Part shown: positions 1 to 11,469 of the stretch, piece by piece
Layout of the letters: each line of letters starts with the position of its first letter
Numbering within the stretch: position 1 is the first letter of the stretch
Assembly: GCA_030549335.1 (NCBI GenBank)
Contig: CM060195.1
Location: 1,599,501 to 1,663,500, forward strand
Direction of reading: 5' to 3'
Source: Pontederia crassipes
Lineage: Eukaryota > Streptophyta > Magnoliopsida > Commelinales > Pontederiaceae
DNA: 64,000 nt
The notes under the pieces: generated by a model
Told to the model about the DNA's origin: nothing
The model's input: only the letters and a program-made list of their open reading frames with translations
The model's database searches: none
Made by a program: the position numbers and the translations under genes

Positions 1-598
1 ATCCCAAAGCTTAAGTTGAGAACAACATTAGTCATTTTAATATGAACGTTGATTATAAAATTATCCTATTAATTTATTAAGCTGGTTATAAAACATTATG
101 TACCACAATTATTCAGGAGTTGAATTCTTTATTTCTGAACAGTTCTTAGTTTCATATGTTAGCTTCAGAAGACGGTTGGGTTCTGCAAATTAGGTAATCC
201 ATATGAAAAGAAAACTCAGAGAATAAAGTAAATATCATACATATATCATGCACTAATTCTTCTCCCGTCGGCCAGAACACATATTGGATTCTCTGTAGAC
301 CTCGAATACAAAATTTCTTGAATACATTTCTACCTAACTTGGCCACTTACAGTCACCCCAGCATACGTCTGAACAATTCTGGTGTCTTCCAATTTAGCTA
401 CTCAGACCGCAGAATGGTGTAATGCTGCAAGGTATATTATCTTAATATTATCTTATAGTTTCCGAATCAGCGATAGAGAATACCACTTTTGCTAATAGAA
501 TCTTTTTGAGGTGGATGCCACATATCAGAATATTTTCTGCAATATGCTTACTTCTGTCTTGGCCTGTTACCTTTTCATTCCCTTTCATTCTCGCCATT

Positions 599-605
599 TA
601 TAAAA
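599..605 (+). promoter_or_regulatory. putative TATA box of the DUF599 gene
   Basis: TATAAAA lies 48 bases before the ATG at 653, in a C/T-rich context, which is a usual spacing for a plant core promoter with a short 5' leader. The match is by sequence only; the transcription start is not visible. Confidence 0.5.
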
Positions 606-652
606 GGTATGCATATACCTGCCATTCACCCCAAGCACTCTGCTATTAGAAG

Positions 653-1388
653 ATGGATTTGAACAGGTATCCCCTGGACATCGTTCTAGTCCCCTTGAGC
701 CTTAGCCTTACAGCAGCCTACCATGTCTACATCTGGCACAGCTCCAAAGCCAAACAGCCAGCCACTGCAATTGGACTCACCGTGCAGAAGAGAGAAACAT
801 GGGCAAAAAATATTGTCAAGGTGCTTGACACAAGAACAATCCTAAGTTTTTATGCTTCTATAACCACTCTTTTGGCTTAATAGATCTGAACTGTTGCAGG
901 ACAACAAGAAAAATGGCATGCTGGGAGTTCAAAGCTTGAGGAACTCTCTAATGTCAGCGATACTGTCAGCCACCATAGCCATCTCAATCACCACAGCCTT
1001 GGCGGCCCTGGCCAACAACACCTACAACTCGAGCCACCTGCTGCGCCACAAGTTATTTGGCTCTCAGGGAGGGCCGACAGTCGTGCTCAAGTATGCGTCC
1101 GCCACGCTGCTCCTGCTGTGCAGCTTCGTGGTCAACTCCATGGCGATCGGGTGCATCATTGAGGGCAACTTCCTCATCAACTCTTCCGAGGAGTTATTCC
1201 ATAATCAGGCGGTTAAGATGCTGAAGAAGGGGTGCCTGTTGGCGTTGGTGGGCAACCGCGTCCTCTATGCCACCTTTCCCGTTCTGATGTGGCTGTCCGG
1301 TCCTCTGCCGATGGCCCTGTCATCTGCTGCTATGGTTTGGGTGTTCTACAATCTTGATATGGGAGGCATGGGCTTTAAAATGAGTTGA
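653..1388 (+). CDS. DUF599 family membrane protein, two exons
   Basis: Exons 653-820 and 900-1388 join in phase 0 across a 79-bp intron (GTGCTT...TTGCAG) that contains an in-frame stop. The product is 218 residues. It matches the plant DUF599 family: an N-terminal membrane segment (about residues 8-28), the family signature R-E-x-W followed by KNGMLGVQSLRNSLMSAIL just after the intron, and three further hydrophobic segments (about 75-95, 122-145 and 175-205). Length fits the family, which is usually 220-250 residues. DUF599 proteins have no established biochemical role; integral membrane location is inferred from the helices. The ATG at 653 is the first in frame after the TATA box. No frameshift or missing block is visible, so it looks functional. 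Confidence 0.88.
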
Positions 1389-1990
1389 TCTTCTAACTTG
1401 TTGACTGTTGATAAATGATAGAACATGTAGAGTGCCAAATCTAAATAGATATCACAAGTGCTATAAGAATCTTTAAGATGAACTTTGGTTTAAAAGAAAA
1501 AAAGAGGGTTTAGAAGTTTACTTAGAACCTAGTAAATTTCTAAGGAAATAAGCAGAGAATAAACATTTACTGTAGATGCCGTCATGCAAAGGTAGCTGGA
1601 TATATATGACCAGATCAACCATATAATGAAGTATTGAAGTTGCTGATATAACTTGGATGGGGATCTGAATAAAGTGAACAAATTGCTGCGCAACTGCTGA
1701 TTAATTGCTAGGTTGCGTGATGTTTACGGTCATGTCATGCTGCTCAGTAACTTCGAGTAGATGGATGAGCTTTAAACAAGATTAACTTTGACATATTGTG
1801 CCGTGCCTTTTAAAAGGAAAGCAAACAAAAGCTGACCATGTATGATACTGACAGATGATGATGCAACCAGACGCAACACAGAAACTTCAAATTGTCAAGG
1901 ATTGCACGCAGGATGTCCACATAAATGATGAACATCATGGAGTTAGAATGCACTTCAGAATATCAGAGCTCATTATTTGGCAGAGCAGCA
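1389..1990. other. intergenic, no gene seen
   Basis: AT-rich spacer between the DUF599 and first PGG genes. It should contain the 3' UTR of the first and the promoter of the second. I see no coding signature, TIR pair or long repeat. An upstream in-frame ATG at 1925 precedes the chosen PGG start. Confidence 0.4.
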
Positions 1991-3160
1991 ATGTCCTTGG
2001 CATTTGTGGCTGACGATGGCACGAGAACCATTTTGCCGCTTTTTGGCCCTTCCAATCAGATTCAGGTTAAAAACTCCTCAGTATATTCCCGTCGTGCTGT
2101 ACAATTTATTCGAGTTAAGCGATTCCAAGTCCATCTTCTGGAATTTACTCAATGCGTTGGATGCTGCAATTTCAATTATAAGCTGTTGTTTACTTGATTT
2201 TGAAGGAAAAAAGAAAACAGATATCAATGGCATTATCAGAAATTTTGTCAAAAATAAAATATTTGAAAATTGTGAATGTTCAATATATATATATACTTAA
2301 TGATCCTCAAGAACTTTTGGTTGCAGACTGTCACTTTCATATTGGGGTCAACCACTGTAGAACTCAACAACAGGCATCACTCTGACGGCTCGACATCACT
2401 GGATGTGCATTTGCGACAAATCCAGAATTTACAGGCTTCACTTTCTAATCCGTCCACTGCTTCGACACATGAAAAATTTTCGACTGACAGATCATTCTCA
2501 TCGCGTTCCCAGTATGATGCCAGAGCAGAAGCTCACAGTCCTTCAGAGGCAGCAGCAAATTTAAGGAGCAACAACAGAAACAAGTACGCGAAAGATATGC
2601 GTGCTTGGATATTGGTGCTCGCTACGCTCTTTGCATCTATGACATATCAAGCAGGCTTAAACCCACCAGGTGGTTTCTGGCAGGACGATGTGCAGCCAAT
2701 TCCTGTCCCCGCATCTTGTAATGGAGCAACTATCAGTAACACAACAAGTATTGTTCCTGGCAGTAACACTACTGCTTCATTGAAGAATGTTACTGGACAT
2801 CAAGCTGGTGATTTGATACTTTCAGATAAACGTTCAACCCGGTACTCGGTCTTCTTTTACGCTAACACGATCGCCTTCTCGCACTCGTTGAGCATAATTG
2901 TCTACCTGTTAATGGACATGATCTCCCTCAGAAAGAGATCGGTTTTCGTTCTTCAAGTTATAGTGATCATCGATGTTCTATTGGTCTTGTTAGCTTACTC
3001 CGCTGGAAGTTCGCGAGGGATTGGTAGATCGCTTGTTGCACTGCAATATTTCAGTGTCTTCATACCCAACACTTTGTATGAATGGTGGAAAGCTAAATGT
3101 TGTTCATCAAGTGCAGAGAGGGATGCAGAGTCAGGAACAGCAGAAGGTCCTGTGAGTTAA
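1991..3160 (+). CDS. PGG-domain membrane protein, copy 1
   Basis: Exon 1 (1991-2065, 25 codons) and exon 2 (2327-3160) join in phase 0 across a 261-bp GT-AG intron, giving 302 residues. The C-terminal half is a PGG domain (the domain found at the end of many plant ankyrin proteins): a first membrane helix WILVLATLFASMTYQAGL, the PPGGFW motif, a loop with several N-x-S/T sites, then three more hydrophobic segments. No ankyrin repeats are present; residues 26-115 are Ser/Thr-rich and look disordered. The start at 1991 was chosen because the same 25-residue exon (MSLAF...SQIQ type) opens copies 2 and 3; an in-frame ATG at 1925 would add 22 residues. Codons are AT-rich, unlike copy 2. Function unknown; membrane location inferred. 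Confidence 0.85.
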
Positions 3161-3322
3161 TTATGGTCTTGAAAATTATAACTTGTATAAAAGCTTCTAA
3201 GTCAGCAAGAGCAAATTGTCATAGGAAAGAGGATTGTGTATTGCACTTTTATTTGGCTAGACTTCGTAAAAGTGTATCTCCTGGATCACTTTCAGCTTTT
3301 TAAACCTTGAACTTAAGTGTTC

Positions 3323-3328
3323 CAATAA
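3323..3328 (+). terminator. putative polyadenylation signal of PGG copy 1
   Basis: AATAAA about 160 bases after the stop codon of PGG copy 1. Sequence match only. Confidence 0.35.
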
Positions 3329-3759
3329 AAGCACTACACACACAGGGAAAAAAATCAACAATAATCTGAAATATTATGATTCTATTCTGATGTAATAAAG
3401 AAAAAAAATAAAGATCTTGTGACTCTGTGCTTTTGCTTCTAGTTCGTTACCTTTTTGGCATGTTCTTGGTTTGTCAAGGGTGAATTTGCTTGGAAGAGAC
3501 AGCTCATTAGAACAGTCAGCACCAGTTTTGATATAATATGATTCAATTGGAAAACAGGACTTGGTATAGATTACCCTATCTTCAGTAAGAACTATATGTG
3601 CCAGAGAGCGAGAAGCAACATATGGCATGGAGATATTAAATCATTACATATTAAGGTTGACTAATGCCTACTTACTTTCTTGTCAAGCAAAGCAACCTTT
3701 AATATTATTATGACTGAGCTTTCTGAAGCAATTAGTTTACTTCTGACTGTTTATTTTAA
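3329..3759. other. intergenic, no gene seen
   Basis: AT-rich spacer between PGG copies 1 and 2. Short open frames on the minus strand have no recognisable content. Confidence 0.35.
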
Positions 3760-4053
3760 TAGGACTGATCAAAGATGCCGACTGTGAACTTTTCAGCATG
3801 GTGATCAGAAAAAAGGACACCAGGCTTGAGAATTGGGATAGAGGTCTCATATAAGATTAATAATTTTACTGCCTGACCAGTAGAGGTGTCATATAAGATG
3901 CTATCCAGAAACTTCAAAGTGATGTGAAGGTTTACATAGCATTTACATATATAAGCAACTTTTTGCATGAAGTCGGGTAACACTCGTCATCGACCTCGCT
4001 GTATCTAATCTTCTGTCTCTTCACTTCAATTTCACCTCCTCGGTGCGTCAAAC
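3760..4053 (+). promoter_or_regulatory. PGG copy 2 promoter/leader, duplicated at copy 3
   Basis: The segment from about 3780 to 3900 (with GAGGTCTCATATAA and GGTGTCATATAAGA) resembles 15,260-15,378, and the segment from about 3930 to the ATG resembles 17,205-17,337. It is one block here and two blocks at copy 3, so the duplicated promoter was later split there. TATATAA at 3948-3954 is a candidate TATA box about 100 bases before the ATG. Confidence 0.6.
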
Positions 4054-5260
4054 ATGTCCTTGGCCTTTCTCACAGATGATGGTAGAAACACCACTGTGCC
4101 GCTCTTCGACTCTTCCAGTCAGATTCAGGTGATCAGAGATGTTAATTGATCCCTTGAAAATCTACTTTTTGTTCATGATATCCATCTTTCTAATTAGTAA
4201 TTCACTCAATTTCTGAAGCCCCTCTGCGATTATATAAGCTATAATGAAGTTTAGTTTCTTCCTTGGTGAATCCTCTTGCTGTTGCAGACTTGCAGCACAT
4301 GTACATAGTTATGCATCCTTACAAGTGTGAGAAACTTTCCTGTGACTGCAGACTGTTACCTTCATGCTGGGATCGACCGCCGTAGAGCTCAGGAACAGAC
4401 GTCACGCCGACAGTTCCACATCTCTAGAAGTCTTCTTGAGACAGATCCACAACCCACCGGCATCAACAGCCTCTCCCGCAGTCCCAATTCAGGATCAGCA
4501 AGGCGCCAGTGACAGCCACCAGGCTCACGAGCTGACACCTGCCGGAGCGGTACCGGCGGTCACCAAGAAGCCGGACGAAGAGGCCACGACAGAGGCCGAG
4601 CAGACGCCTTCGGATGCAGGGACGAACCCAAGGACGAACAAGGACACGGTTTACGTGAAGGAGATGCGTGGCTGGATCATGGTGCTGGCCACTCTGTTCG
4701 CTTCCATGACGTACCAGGCAGGTCTTAATTCGCCGGGTGGCTTCTGGCAAGACGACTCCGGCGAGTTCCTAGCTCCAACACCCATCAATGGCTCCGACAG
4801 TACCACCAACAGCATTCCGGCGCCGGCAAACTACACGGGCAACTCGACGACAGCGAACTATAATGTCACCGCCGGACATCGAGCAGGGGATCCGGTCCTT
4901 CTCGACAAGCTCTCGCGCCGTTACCGCGTGTTCTTCTACGCGAACACCGTCGCGTTCTCGCACTCGTTGAGCATAATGGTCTACCTGCTGGTGGACGTGA
5001 ACTCGCTCAAGAAGGAGAGGGTGATCGTTCTTCAGACCGTCGTGATCATCGACGTCTTCCTGATCATGTTGGCCTACTCGGCCGGCAGCACGCGCGACGC
5101 GTCGATGCAGTACGCGGCGTTGCAGTATTTTCCCGTCCTCCTGCCGTACGGCTGGTATCGATGGTGGTATCGAAAGGCGCGACGCGGTTGCTCGTCATGT
5201 CATGCAGAAGGGGATGTGGAATCTAGAACAGCAGTTGAAGGGCAGCGGACTGCTACTTGA
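4054..5260 (+). CDS. PGG-domain membrane protein, copy 2
   Basis: Exon 1 (4054-4128, 25 codons) and exon 2 (4352-5260) join in phase 0 over a 223-bp GT-AG intron; product 327 residues. Same architecture as copy 1: short N-terminal exon, a TVTFMLGSTAVEL segment, a Ser/Pro/Thr/Glu-rich linker (about residues 60-125), then the PGG domain with a first membrane helix, PGGFWQDD, a loop with four N-x-S/T sites (NGS, NYT, NST, NVT), and three further helices. Exon 2 is strongly GC-rich, especially at third positions, in contrast to copy 1. No stop or frameshift. The family is linked to membrane-bound ankyrin proteins in plants, but no ankyrin repeats exist here, so the role is unknown. Confidence 0.88.
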
Positions 5261-5466
5261 TTTCTTGAATAGCTTTAAAATTTATGTGTAAAATTACATA
5301 TTTAATAAGAAATTTGCACAAATTATTTTGTACTCGGTCCATCCATACCAATGTTGCTAAAATTAGATTGGATAATAATTCGGACAAGTGTCAATTTCAA
5401 ATTGAATTGATCGGATAATAATAAAATATTATATTTAATATAATAGATCCGATCGTTAGTGCGCCA
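5261..5466. other. 3' flank of PGG copy 2
   Basis: AT-rich flank with no gene; the similarity with PGG copy 3 is lost soon after the stop codon because copy 3 is followed directly by a copia LTR. Confidence 0.35.
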
Positions 5467-5706
5467 GATCGGGCACCTGTGCGACGGATCCAGTCGCTAG
5501 GTGTCAGATCGGCCGCCTATGCGCCCAATCAATCGCCTGCGACCAGATCTGGTAGCCATATGACCGATCCAGCCTCCTATGCATTGGATCCGATTGCAAG
5601 CGTCGGATCTGACAATCATGCGACTGATCCGGCCACTTGTGCATCGGATTCGGCAGTCATGCGGCCGATCCTACAACATGTGCCCCAGATTCGGCCACCT
5701 GACTAC
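5467..5706. repeat. 20-bp degenerate minisatellite (about 11 units)
   Basis: Eleven or so imperfect units of 20-21 bases, each opening with GATC or GATT (for example GATCGGGCACCTGTGCGACG, then GATCCAGTCGCTAGGTGTCA). Consensus about GATCCGGCCNCCTATGCGNC. It is GC-rich inside AT-rich DNA and runs straight into a purine-rich tract. Open frames across it are by-products of the repeat. Confidence 0.75.
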
Positions 5707-5960
5707 CGGAGTCGAGAGAAATGGAGAGGGAGTGGAGGAGGGCAACCGGAGTCAAGAGAGAGGAGGAGGAAGAGGGGGAGGGGCGGCCTGGATCGCCGGA
5801 GTCGTGAGAGGTCGCCGGAGCCGTGGGAGTCGCCGCCGCCGTGGGAGAGAGAGGGAGAGGAGGAGAGATAGAGATAGCGGGTGAGAAAGGGGGGAACAAG
5901 TGAGAAGAGATGGAGAGAGGGGGCACCGGAACGAGGAGGAAGAGGGAGGGAACACTCGGT
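5707..5960. repeat. GA-rich / CGCCGG low-complexity tract
   Basis: Purine-rich plus-strand sequence (GAGAGGGAGTGG-like runs) with interspersed GTCGCCGGAG triplet-like repeats. A similar tract lies at about 16,720-17,000. Such tracts often sit inside plant DNA transposons; no gene is supported. Confidence 0.45.
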
Positions 5961-6051
5961 GGGAAAATATTAGAGTTAGCGATGGGTACATCCTTCTGTT
6001 TTACCAATGGAGGGAACTCTATCAATAATTTTGAAGGATAAATTCGTCGAT

Positions 6052-6960
6052 AAATGAAAGATAGATATGTATTATATTATAAACATTTATAAAAAAATAT
6101 TATTTAATTATCAATAGGTAATTCCTTCGGAACTATCGAAGGATTTGAAATCCGTCGGTAATTCCGAAAGAAATATCCGTCGATAATTAAAATAATATTA
6201 TCTATTATCAATTTTTATATATGAAATCTTATTATTAAACATTAATAATATATATATATATATTACTATATATGTCTACAAACATTAATAATATAATATT
6301 ATAAATAAATGGAAGATAGATATGTATTATATTATAAACATTTATAAAAATTATTATTTAATTACCGACGTTTAATTGCTTGGGAATTACCAAAGGATCT
6401 AAAATCCGTCAGTAATTAAAATAATATTATTTTTATCAATATTTCTATATAAATCTTATTATTAAGCATTAATAATATTACATGTATTAATATATATGAC
6501 TAAAAACATTCTTTATATTGTTATATTATAAATAAATGGAAGATAGATATGTATCATATTATCAACATTTATAAAAAAAATATTATTTAATTATCGACAA
6601 GTAATTTCTTCGGAATTACTGAAGGATCTGAAATTCATCGATAATTCCGACGGAAATACCTGTGGGTAATTAAAATAATATTATTTTTTATTAATGTTTG
6701 TATATAAAATCGTATTATTAAACATTAATAATATTATATGTATTAATATATATATGACTAAAACATTAATAATATAATATTATATTATAAATAAATGGAA
6801 GATAGATATGTATTATATTATAAACATTTATAAAAATATTATTTAATTATCGACGGGTATATCCTTTGGAATTATCGAAGGATTTGAAATCCGTCGGTAA
6901 TTTTGAAAGAAATATCCATTAGTAATTAAAATAATATTATTTATTATCAAATTTTTTAAT
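6052..6960. repeat. AT-rich tandem repeat, about 230-260 bp units, CCGTCGG motif
   Basis: Four imperfect copies marked by AGATAGATATGT at 6059, 6314, 6541 and 6800. Each also contains paired motifs of the type ATCCGTCGGTAATTCCG and its near complement. Arrays of (A)CCGACGG/CCGTCGG are typical of subterminal regions of plant CACTA (En/Spm) transposons. I did not find a CACTA terminus, so the assignment to that group is inferred. Confidence 0.55.
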
Positions 6961-7960
6961 ACGTATATATCTTTTTTCACATGTTTATATATTCTTTTCT
7001 TAATGCATTAATAAATATTATGATTAAATAAGTTATCATTATTTTTTTATTTTCTCATAGATTATAAAAAAAATTAGAATATAAAATTTATATTTTAATA
7101 TGCACTAAAATTTTAACATAATGATTATTTTTAATGTAAATCACAATATGACTCCAAAACTATATAAAAGGACATATTATAAAAGACATAATATGTTTTT
7201 TTATAAATAATTTTATCCATCTTTTTATTTCTAATTAATATTTCTTGTAATAAGATAACAAAGATTAAATTGACATTTCACAATTAATAAAAAGTAACTT
7301 AATAGATTAAATTTATAACTAATTTTATAAATAATGATGAACCTTTTTATAAATCACAAATGACCCTTTAAAAGTATACAAAATGACATATTATAAAAGA
7401 CACATATATCTTAATATTATATATCTTCATTTCATAATGTTGATGTATATATAGTAGTAATGTTAATTGATATGTGTACATACTATCCATATTATATATC
7501 TTAATATTATCATTAGATATAATTAGATAAAGAATAAGTGAATTGTTAGAACTTAGAATACTCATCATTCATAATTTATAAATGTATTTTAAAAAATATT
7601 TTTTATGAATGAGAGGTAATACATAAAGTTATATTTATGATTAAAACTAATTTATATTATTTTAAAATTTGTTATATTGTGATTAAAATTTGTTATATCT
7701 TGGATAGGAAGTTAACAAATTTTTATTTTATTAAAACTCTTCTATTTTACGTTCTAAATTTATTTATAATATATATTCTCTACCTATAAATATATTAAAG
7801 GAAATGAGTGAAAAGATTAAATATTAAAGAGAATTATTAGAAAATGAAAAATAATGATAATTTATTTAATATATTATATTATATTAATGCAACAAGAAAA
7901 GAATAAAAGCAAATGTAATAAATATGCATTATATTATATTATAAACATTACTAATAAATT
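6961..7960. other. AT-rich DNA, no feature seen
   Basis: Very AT-rich with no usable open frame. Scattered short direct repeats such as CATATTATAAAAGACA (7171 and 7388 areas) are visible; nothing else can be supported. Confidence 0.35.
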
Positions 7961-7965
7961 ATTAT

Positions 7966-8185
7966 TTTAGTTACCGATGGGCTTGGCCTTCAGAATTACC
8001 GAGGCTAATTCCAAAGGCTAAGTCCATCGGTAATTAAAGTAATAAAATATTAAGCATATATTAATGCTACATTACATATATATTTTTATGAAAAATAATT
8101 ACCGACGGTCCTAGCCTTCGGAATTACTGAATGATAAATATCCCTCGATAATTCTAAAGGCTAGATCCGTCAGTAATTTTAATAA
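7966..8185. repeat. two diverged units of the CCGACGG repeat
   Basis: Two further blocks with TTACCGATGGGCTTGGCC...CCATCGGTAATT and TTACCGACGGTCCTAGCC...CCGTCAGTAATT. They share the palindromic layout of the 6.0-6.96 kb array but not its full unit, as expected of the other end of one old element. Confidence 0.45.
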
Positions 8186-8224
8186 TAAAATATTAAATAT
8201 ATACTTATATTATATCACATATAT

Positions 8225-8620
8225 ATTAGGGTTATTTCTTCTAACCACTCCTAAACTATCACGATTTTCCACATCTAACTCCAAACTACGAACTTTGTTT
8301 TTTCAGTCCCTAAACTATCACGATTTTTCCAATTTAATCCTTCCGTCCAATTCCGTCGACTTCTTCGTTATTTTTTTATTTTTCCCATTTGTGAAAAGTC
8401 CATTATACTCATGTCTTAAGTGTTAGTTCATTTTTACATAAAATAACATATAATAATAAAAATAAAAAAAGAGAAAAAAACAACAAATGTCATCGGAGGG
8501 GGATCGCCGCACCCTTCTGCGTCCATCGTTGACACCGACAAAGAGGGGAAAGAGATGGGAGGGGGGGAGCCCCCCCCACACACACACACACCTTTCCTTC
8601 GATCTTTCCATGTACAAAAA
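8225..8620. mobile_element. TIR-element arm plus GC-rich core fragment
   Basis: The block with CTAAACTATCACGATTTTCC (twice) and CCTTCCGTCCAATTCCGTCG resembles the left arm of the complete TIR element at 44.66-45.15 kb. It is followed by GC-rich DNA with CTGCGTCCATCGTTGACACC, which recurs at about 12,780, and a (CA)n run at 8577-8592. The opposite arm is not found next to it, so this is a fragment or a rearranged element. Confidence 0.5.
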
Positions 8621-8639
8621 AAGTTTTTCTGATTGTTCC

Positions 8640-9340
8640 AGAAGAAATGAAACAAAAGATAGGGTAGAACTAGAACAGTTATTGTATAGGGTCTACTCAA
8701 GGAATTCGATGGAATATAGAATAAGGATATACAAACAAGAACCAATTCCAAGGAATACAAGTGGGATGAAATCACTATGGATTTTGTGACGGATTTGCCA
8801 AGAACTAAGAGAAATCATGACACTATTTGGATAATTGTTGATCGTCTTACAAAGTCTGCACATTTCATACCAGTTCGAAAAGATGACTCTTTAAATAATG
8901 AAATTGTGAGACTACATGGTATTCCAATATCTATCATTTCTGATAGAGATTTTCGGTTTACCTCACGATTCTGGCATAGTTTACAAAGTGCCTTAGGCAC
9001 CAAACTAAAGTTTAGTACTTCATTTCATCCTCAAACAGATGGTCAATCAGAGAGAACAATTCAGACACTTGAAGAAATGTTCAGAGCTTGTATTCTGGAA
9101 TTTAAGGGATCTTGGATGAACACTTGCCATTAGTAGAGTTTGTCTATAATAATAGCTTTCATTCAAGTATCGAGATGGCTCCTTTTGAAACATTATATGG
9201 TAGGAAATGTAGGACACCGATATGTTGGGATAAAGAAGGTGCAAGAGTCCTTTTGGGACCACAAAAAGTACAAGAGACTGTCGACTCGGAGCTTAATTTT
9301 GGTGCATATAGAAGATGTCGAGCCGCTAGAGCACTTTAAT
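8640..9340 (+). pseudogene. Ty3/gypsy integrase fragment
   Basis: Frames around 8777-9133 and 9112-9339 encode the integrase core of a Ty3/gypsy (Tekay/Del-like chromovirus) polyprotein: [61 protein letters not shown] and LYGRKCRTP, in the usual order. It is broken by frameshifts and at least one stop, and starts just upstream of the integrase core. The protein's earlier part (RNase H, zinc finger) is missing. An LTR follows directly. Confidence 0.85.
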
Positions 9341-9529
9341 CCCCTTCACTTTTGTTTTTGGAAGCATGCATGTAATAGATAATTTTAGATGTTGTAATTA
9401 AGTTTGTGAGAAATGTTTTGTAATATTATATAAGACTTGATCCTGTGGGGTGTTACTTGTGAGATAAGTTGTGAAACAATGATGATAATACGTAAATGAC
9501 ATATCTTATAACTTTTATTTCAACTTTGA

Positions 9530-9572
<43 letters not shown>

Positions 9573-9705
9573 TTTGTATGTATTGGCAAATACCACAAGA
9601 TAAGTAAGGGAGAAGATTTTGTCGATTTTATTTTCAAAATTGCTAAACATAATTAAGGGATACAATAATTAGGATTAGAACTTAGTCACGGAGTTGGGTG
9701 TGACA
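9341..9705 (+). mobile_element. gypsy LTR region
   Basis: The LTR ends ...GTGTGACA at 9705, five bases before a primer-binding site. Its start is not resolved; it lies somewhere after the integrase remnant. An (AT)n microsatellite interrupts it at about 9533-9570. Confidence 0.6.
9533..9570. repeat. (AT)n microsatellite
   Basis: Uninterrupted AT dinucleotide run inside the gypsy LTR region. Confidence 0.9.
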
Positions 9706-9710
9706 GATTT

Positions 9711-9722
9711 TGGTATCAGAGC
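9711..9722 (+). promoter_or_regulatory. primer-binding site (initiator tRNA-Met)
   Basis: TGGTATCAGAGC, the standard plant retrotransposon PBS complementary to the 3' end of initiator tRNA-Met, directly after the LTR terminus. It fixes the orientation (plus) and the 5' end of the internal region. Confidence 0.9.
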
Positions 9723-9841
9723 CTAGGTTATAAGATTCTGTAGACATTATAACCTAAGTTAAGGTTAGGTGACATTATTTGCATTAGATTGATAGTGCAT
9801 GCTTTTGACTTTCTTTTTATTTTTATTTTGAAGGGGTAAAA

Positions 9842-11020
9842 ATGCCACCGCGTAGACGTCGTGGCGATGGCCAATTTGCTATTATTGGCCCAAGTCATTT
9901 TGCTCAACTAGGCGGTCGACTTAATAGGAGTCCATCAGTTTAATCTCATGCATCGGTACAAGGTGTGGCACGAGATGTGAATGATAACCCTCTCTTACGT
10001 GATGATGGGATCCCAGTGGGTCCATCAAGACCTCCTCATGTTGTTGAGCAAGTAAATTCTATTGAGAATCAAAGTGCTGCACAAGTTTTTGCACAACTCC
10101 CAAGTCATGCAAAGAAATAGGTTCTACGACAAAATTAGAAAACAAGGTGCAGTTGATTTTGAAGGTACAGTTGACCAATCAGAGGCAAAGGCATGGTTAA
10201 AGCGTATGGATAGAAGCCAATGAAGAAAAGTTTGATTATATTATTTTCTTGTTGCAAAAAGATGCTTTGAATTGGTGGGAGACAATTTCTGAAAGTCAAA
10301 ATTTTTCGGCTACTTTTGGATGAGAGGACTTTCTTCGAGAATTTCAAAAGAAGTATTTGCCCAAAGTATATACGATAGGAAGTAGAAGAAATTCCTAAAT
10401 CTGACACAAGGAGCATTATCAGTTGCTGAGTATGAATTAAAGTCCACACAACTATCAAAATATGCACCGAGGTTGGTGACAGATGAAAGTGACAAGTGTA
10501 GGCGATTCGAAGGAGGACTTCACTTGAATATCAGAGAAAAGGTTGAAGTGTTGGAGTTGACTGACTACTCCAAGTTTGTGGCAGCCGCACTAAGAGCTGA
10601 AAAGTTTATAGAAGAAAGAAATCAAGTTAGCCAACCCTTAAAAAGATCAAACTTCAACCTTACGCAGATTGGACCAAGTAATAAAATGGCAAGATATGGT
10701 GATTGTACATTTCAGTCTCGTGGTAACTTCTACAATAATAGAAGATATAAAAATGGATCACAAGGTGCACAAAAATATCATGCCATCAAAAAAAATATGA
10801 GTACAGAAGCTAGTGCAGTGAAAAGAACATTTTCAAAAAATCAAAGTAGAGTTGGACCAAGACAAGAATAACACTGCACGAATGCATATTGCACAACTTG
10901 TGGAAGATATCATTTTGGAAAATGCTCAGTATTCACGGGAGCTTGCTTTAAATGTGGTCAAATGTGACACAAGATACAAGATTGTCGATTCATAAAAAAG
11001 GGTAAAAGTATTTCTAAAAC
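9842..11020 (+). pseudogene. gypsy gag remnant
   Basis: Begins MPPRRRRGDGQF at 9842 and soon meets stops. A gag core is readable at about 10,130-10,870 (EAKAWLKRM; GGLHLNIREKVEVLELTDYS; AALRAEKFIEE), followed by a CCHC zinc knuckle at about 10,945-10,985 (CFKCGQM-stop-HKIQDC) in which one codon is a stop. Several stops and frameshifts make it non-functional. Confidence 0.8.
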
Positions 11021-11157
11021 AGTAGTCTATCCACTTATGAAGTCTCAAATCAAAGCTACTCATGGTGCAAGCATGAAAGCGAGTAACCAAAATATCCCAA
11101 GTACCGAAACCGACGAATCCACCAAGGAGACCACAAACTCAAGCACGTATTTTTGTA

Positions 11158-11469
11158 ATGACTGAATCTGATGCTTTGGCTACTCCTGACGTAGTGATGG
11201 GTACATTGACTATCTTTGATAAAAATGCACATGTTCTTATTGATCCTGAATCTACTCATTCATTCATATCAAAAGACTTTTCCATGCATGCCAATAGAAA
11301 ACTTAATCCTTTAGAATGTTCAATATTAGTACATACACCCGTGGGAGATTCTATTATTGTCACACAATCATATAACGATTGTAGAGTCAAAGTTGCTGAG
11401 CAAGACATGATGGCAGATTTCATTCCTCTTAATATTCAAGACTTTGACGTCATACTTGGAATGGATTAG
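11158..11469 (+). pseudogene. gypsy aspartic protease remnant
   Basis: An open frame of 103 codons with the retropepsin context LIDPESTHSFIS. The catalytic triplet of this family is D-S/T-G; here the residues read D-P-E, so the glycine is lost and the enzyme would be inactive. The flanking VTQSYNDCRVKV and DFDVILGMD segments are as expected for the region between protease and reverse transcriptase. Confidence 0.75.

Noticed and set aside
1925..1990. Upstream in-frame ATG as the PGG copy 1 start
   Set aside because: The 22 extra residues have no counterpart in copies 2 and 3, where the conserved exon starts at the later ATG.
4463..4970. Minus-strand and alternative plus-strand ORFs inside PGG copy 2
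   Set aside because: Shadows of a GC-rich exon; the PGG frame has the conserved protein.
5479..6025. ORFs of 130, 101 and 122 codons on both strands
   Set aside because: They run through the 20-bp minisatellite and the GA-rich tract.
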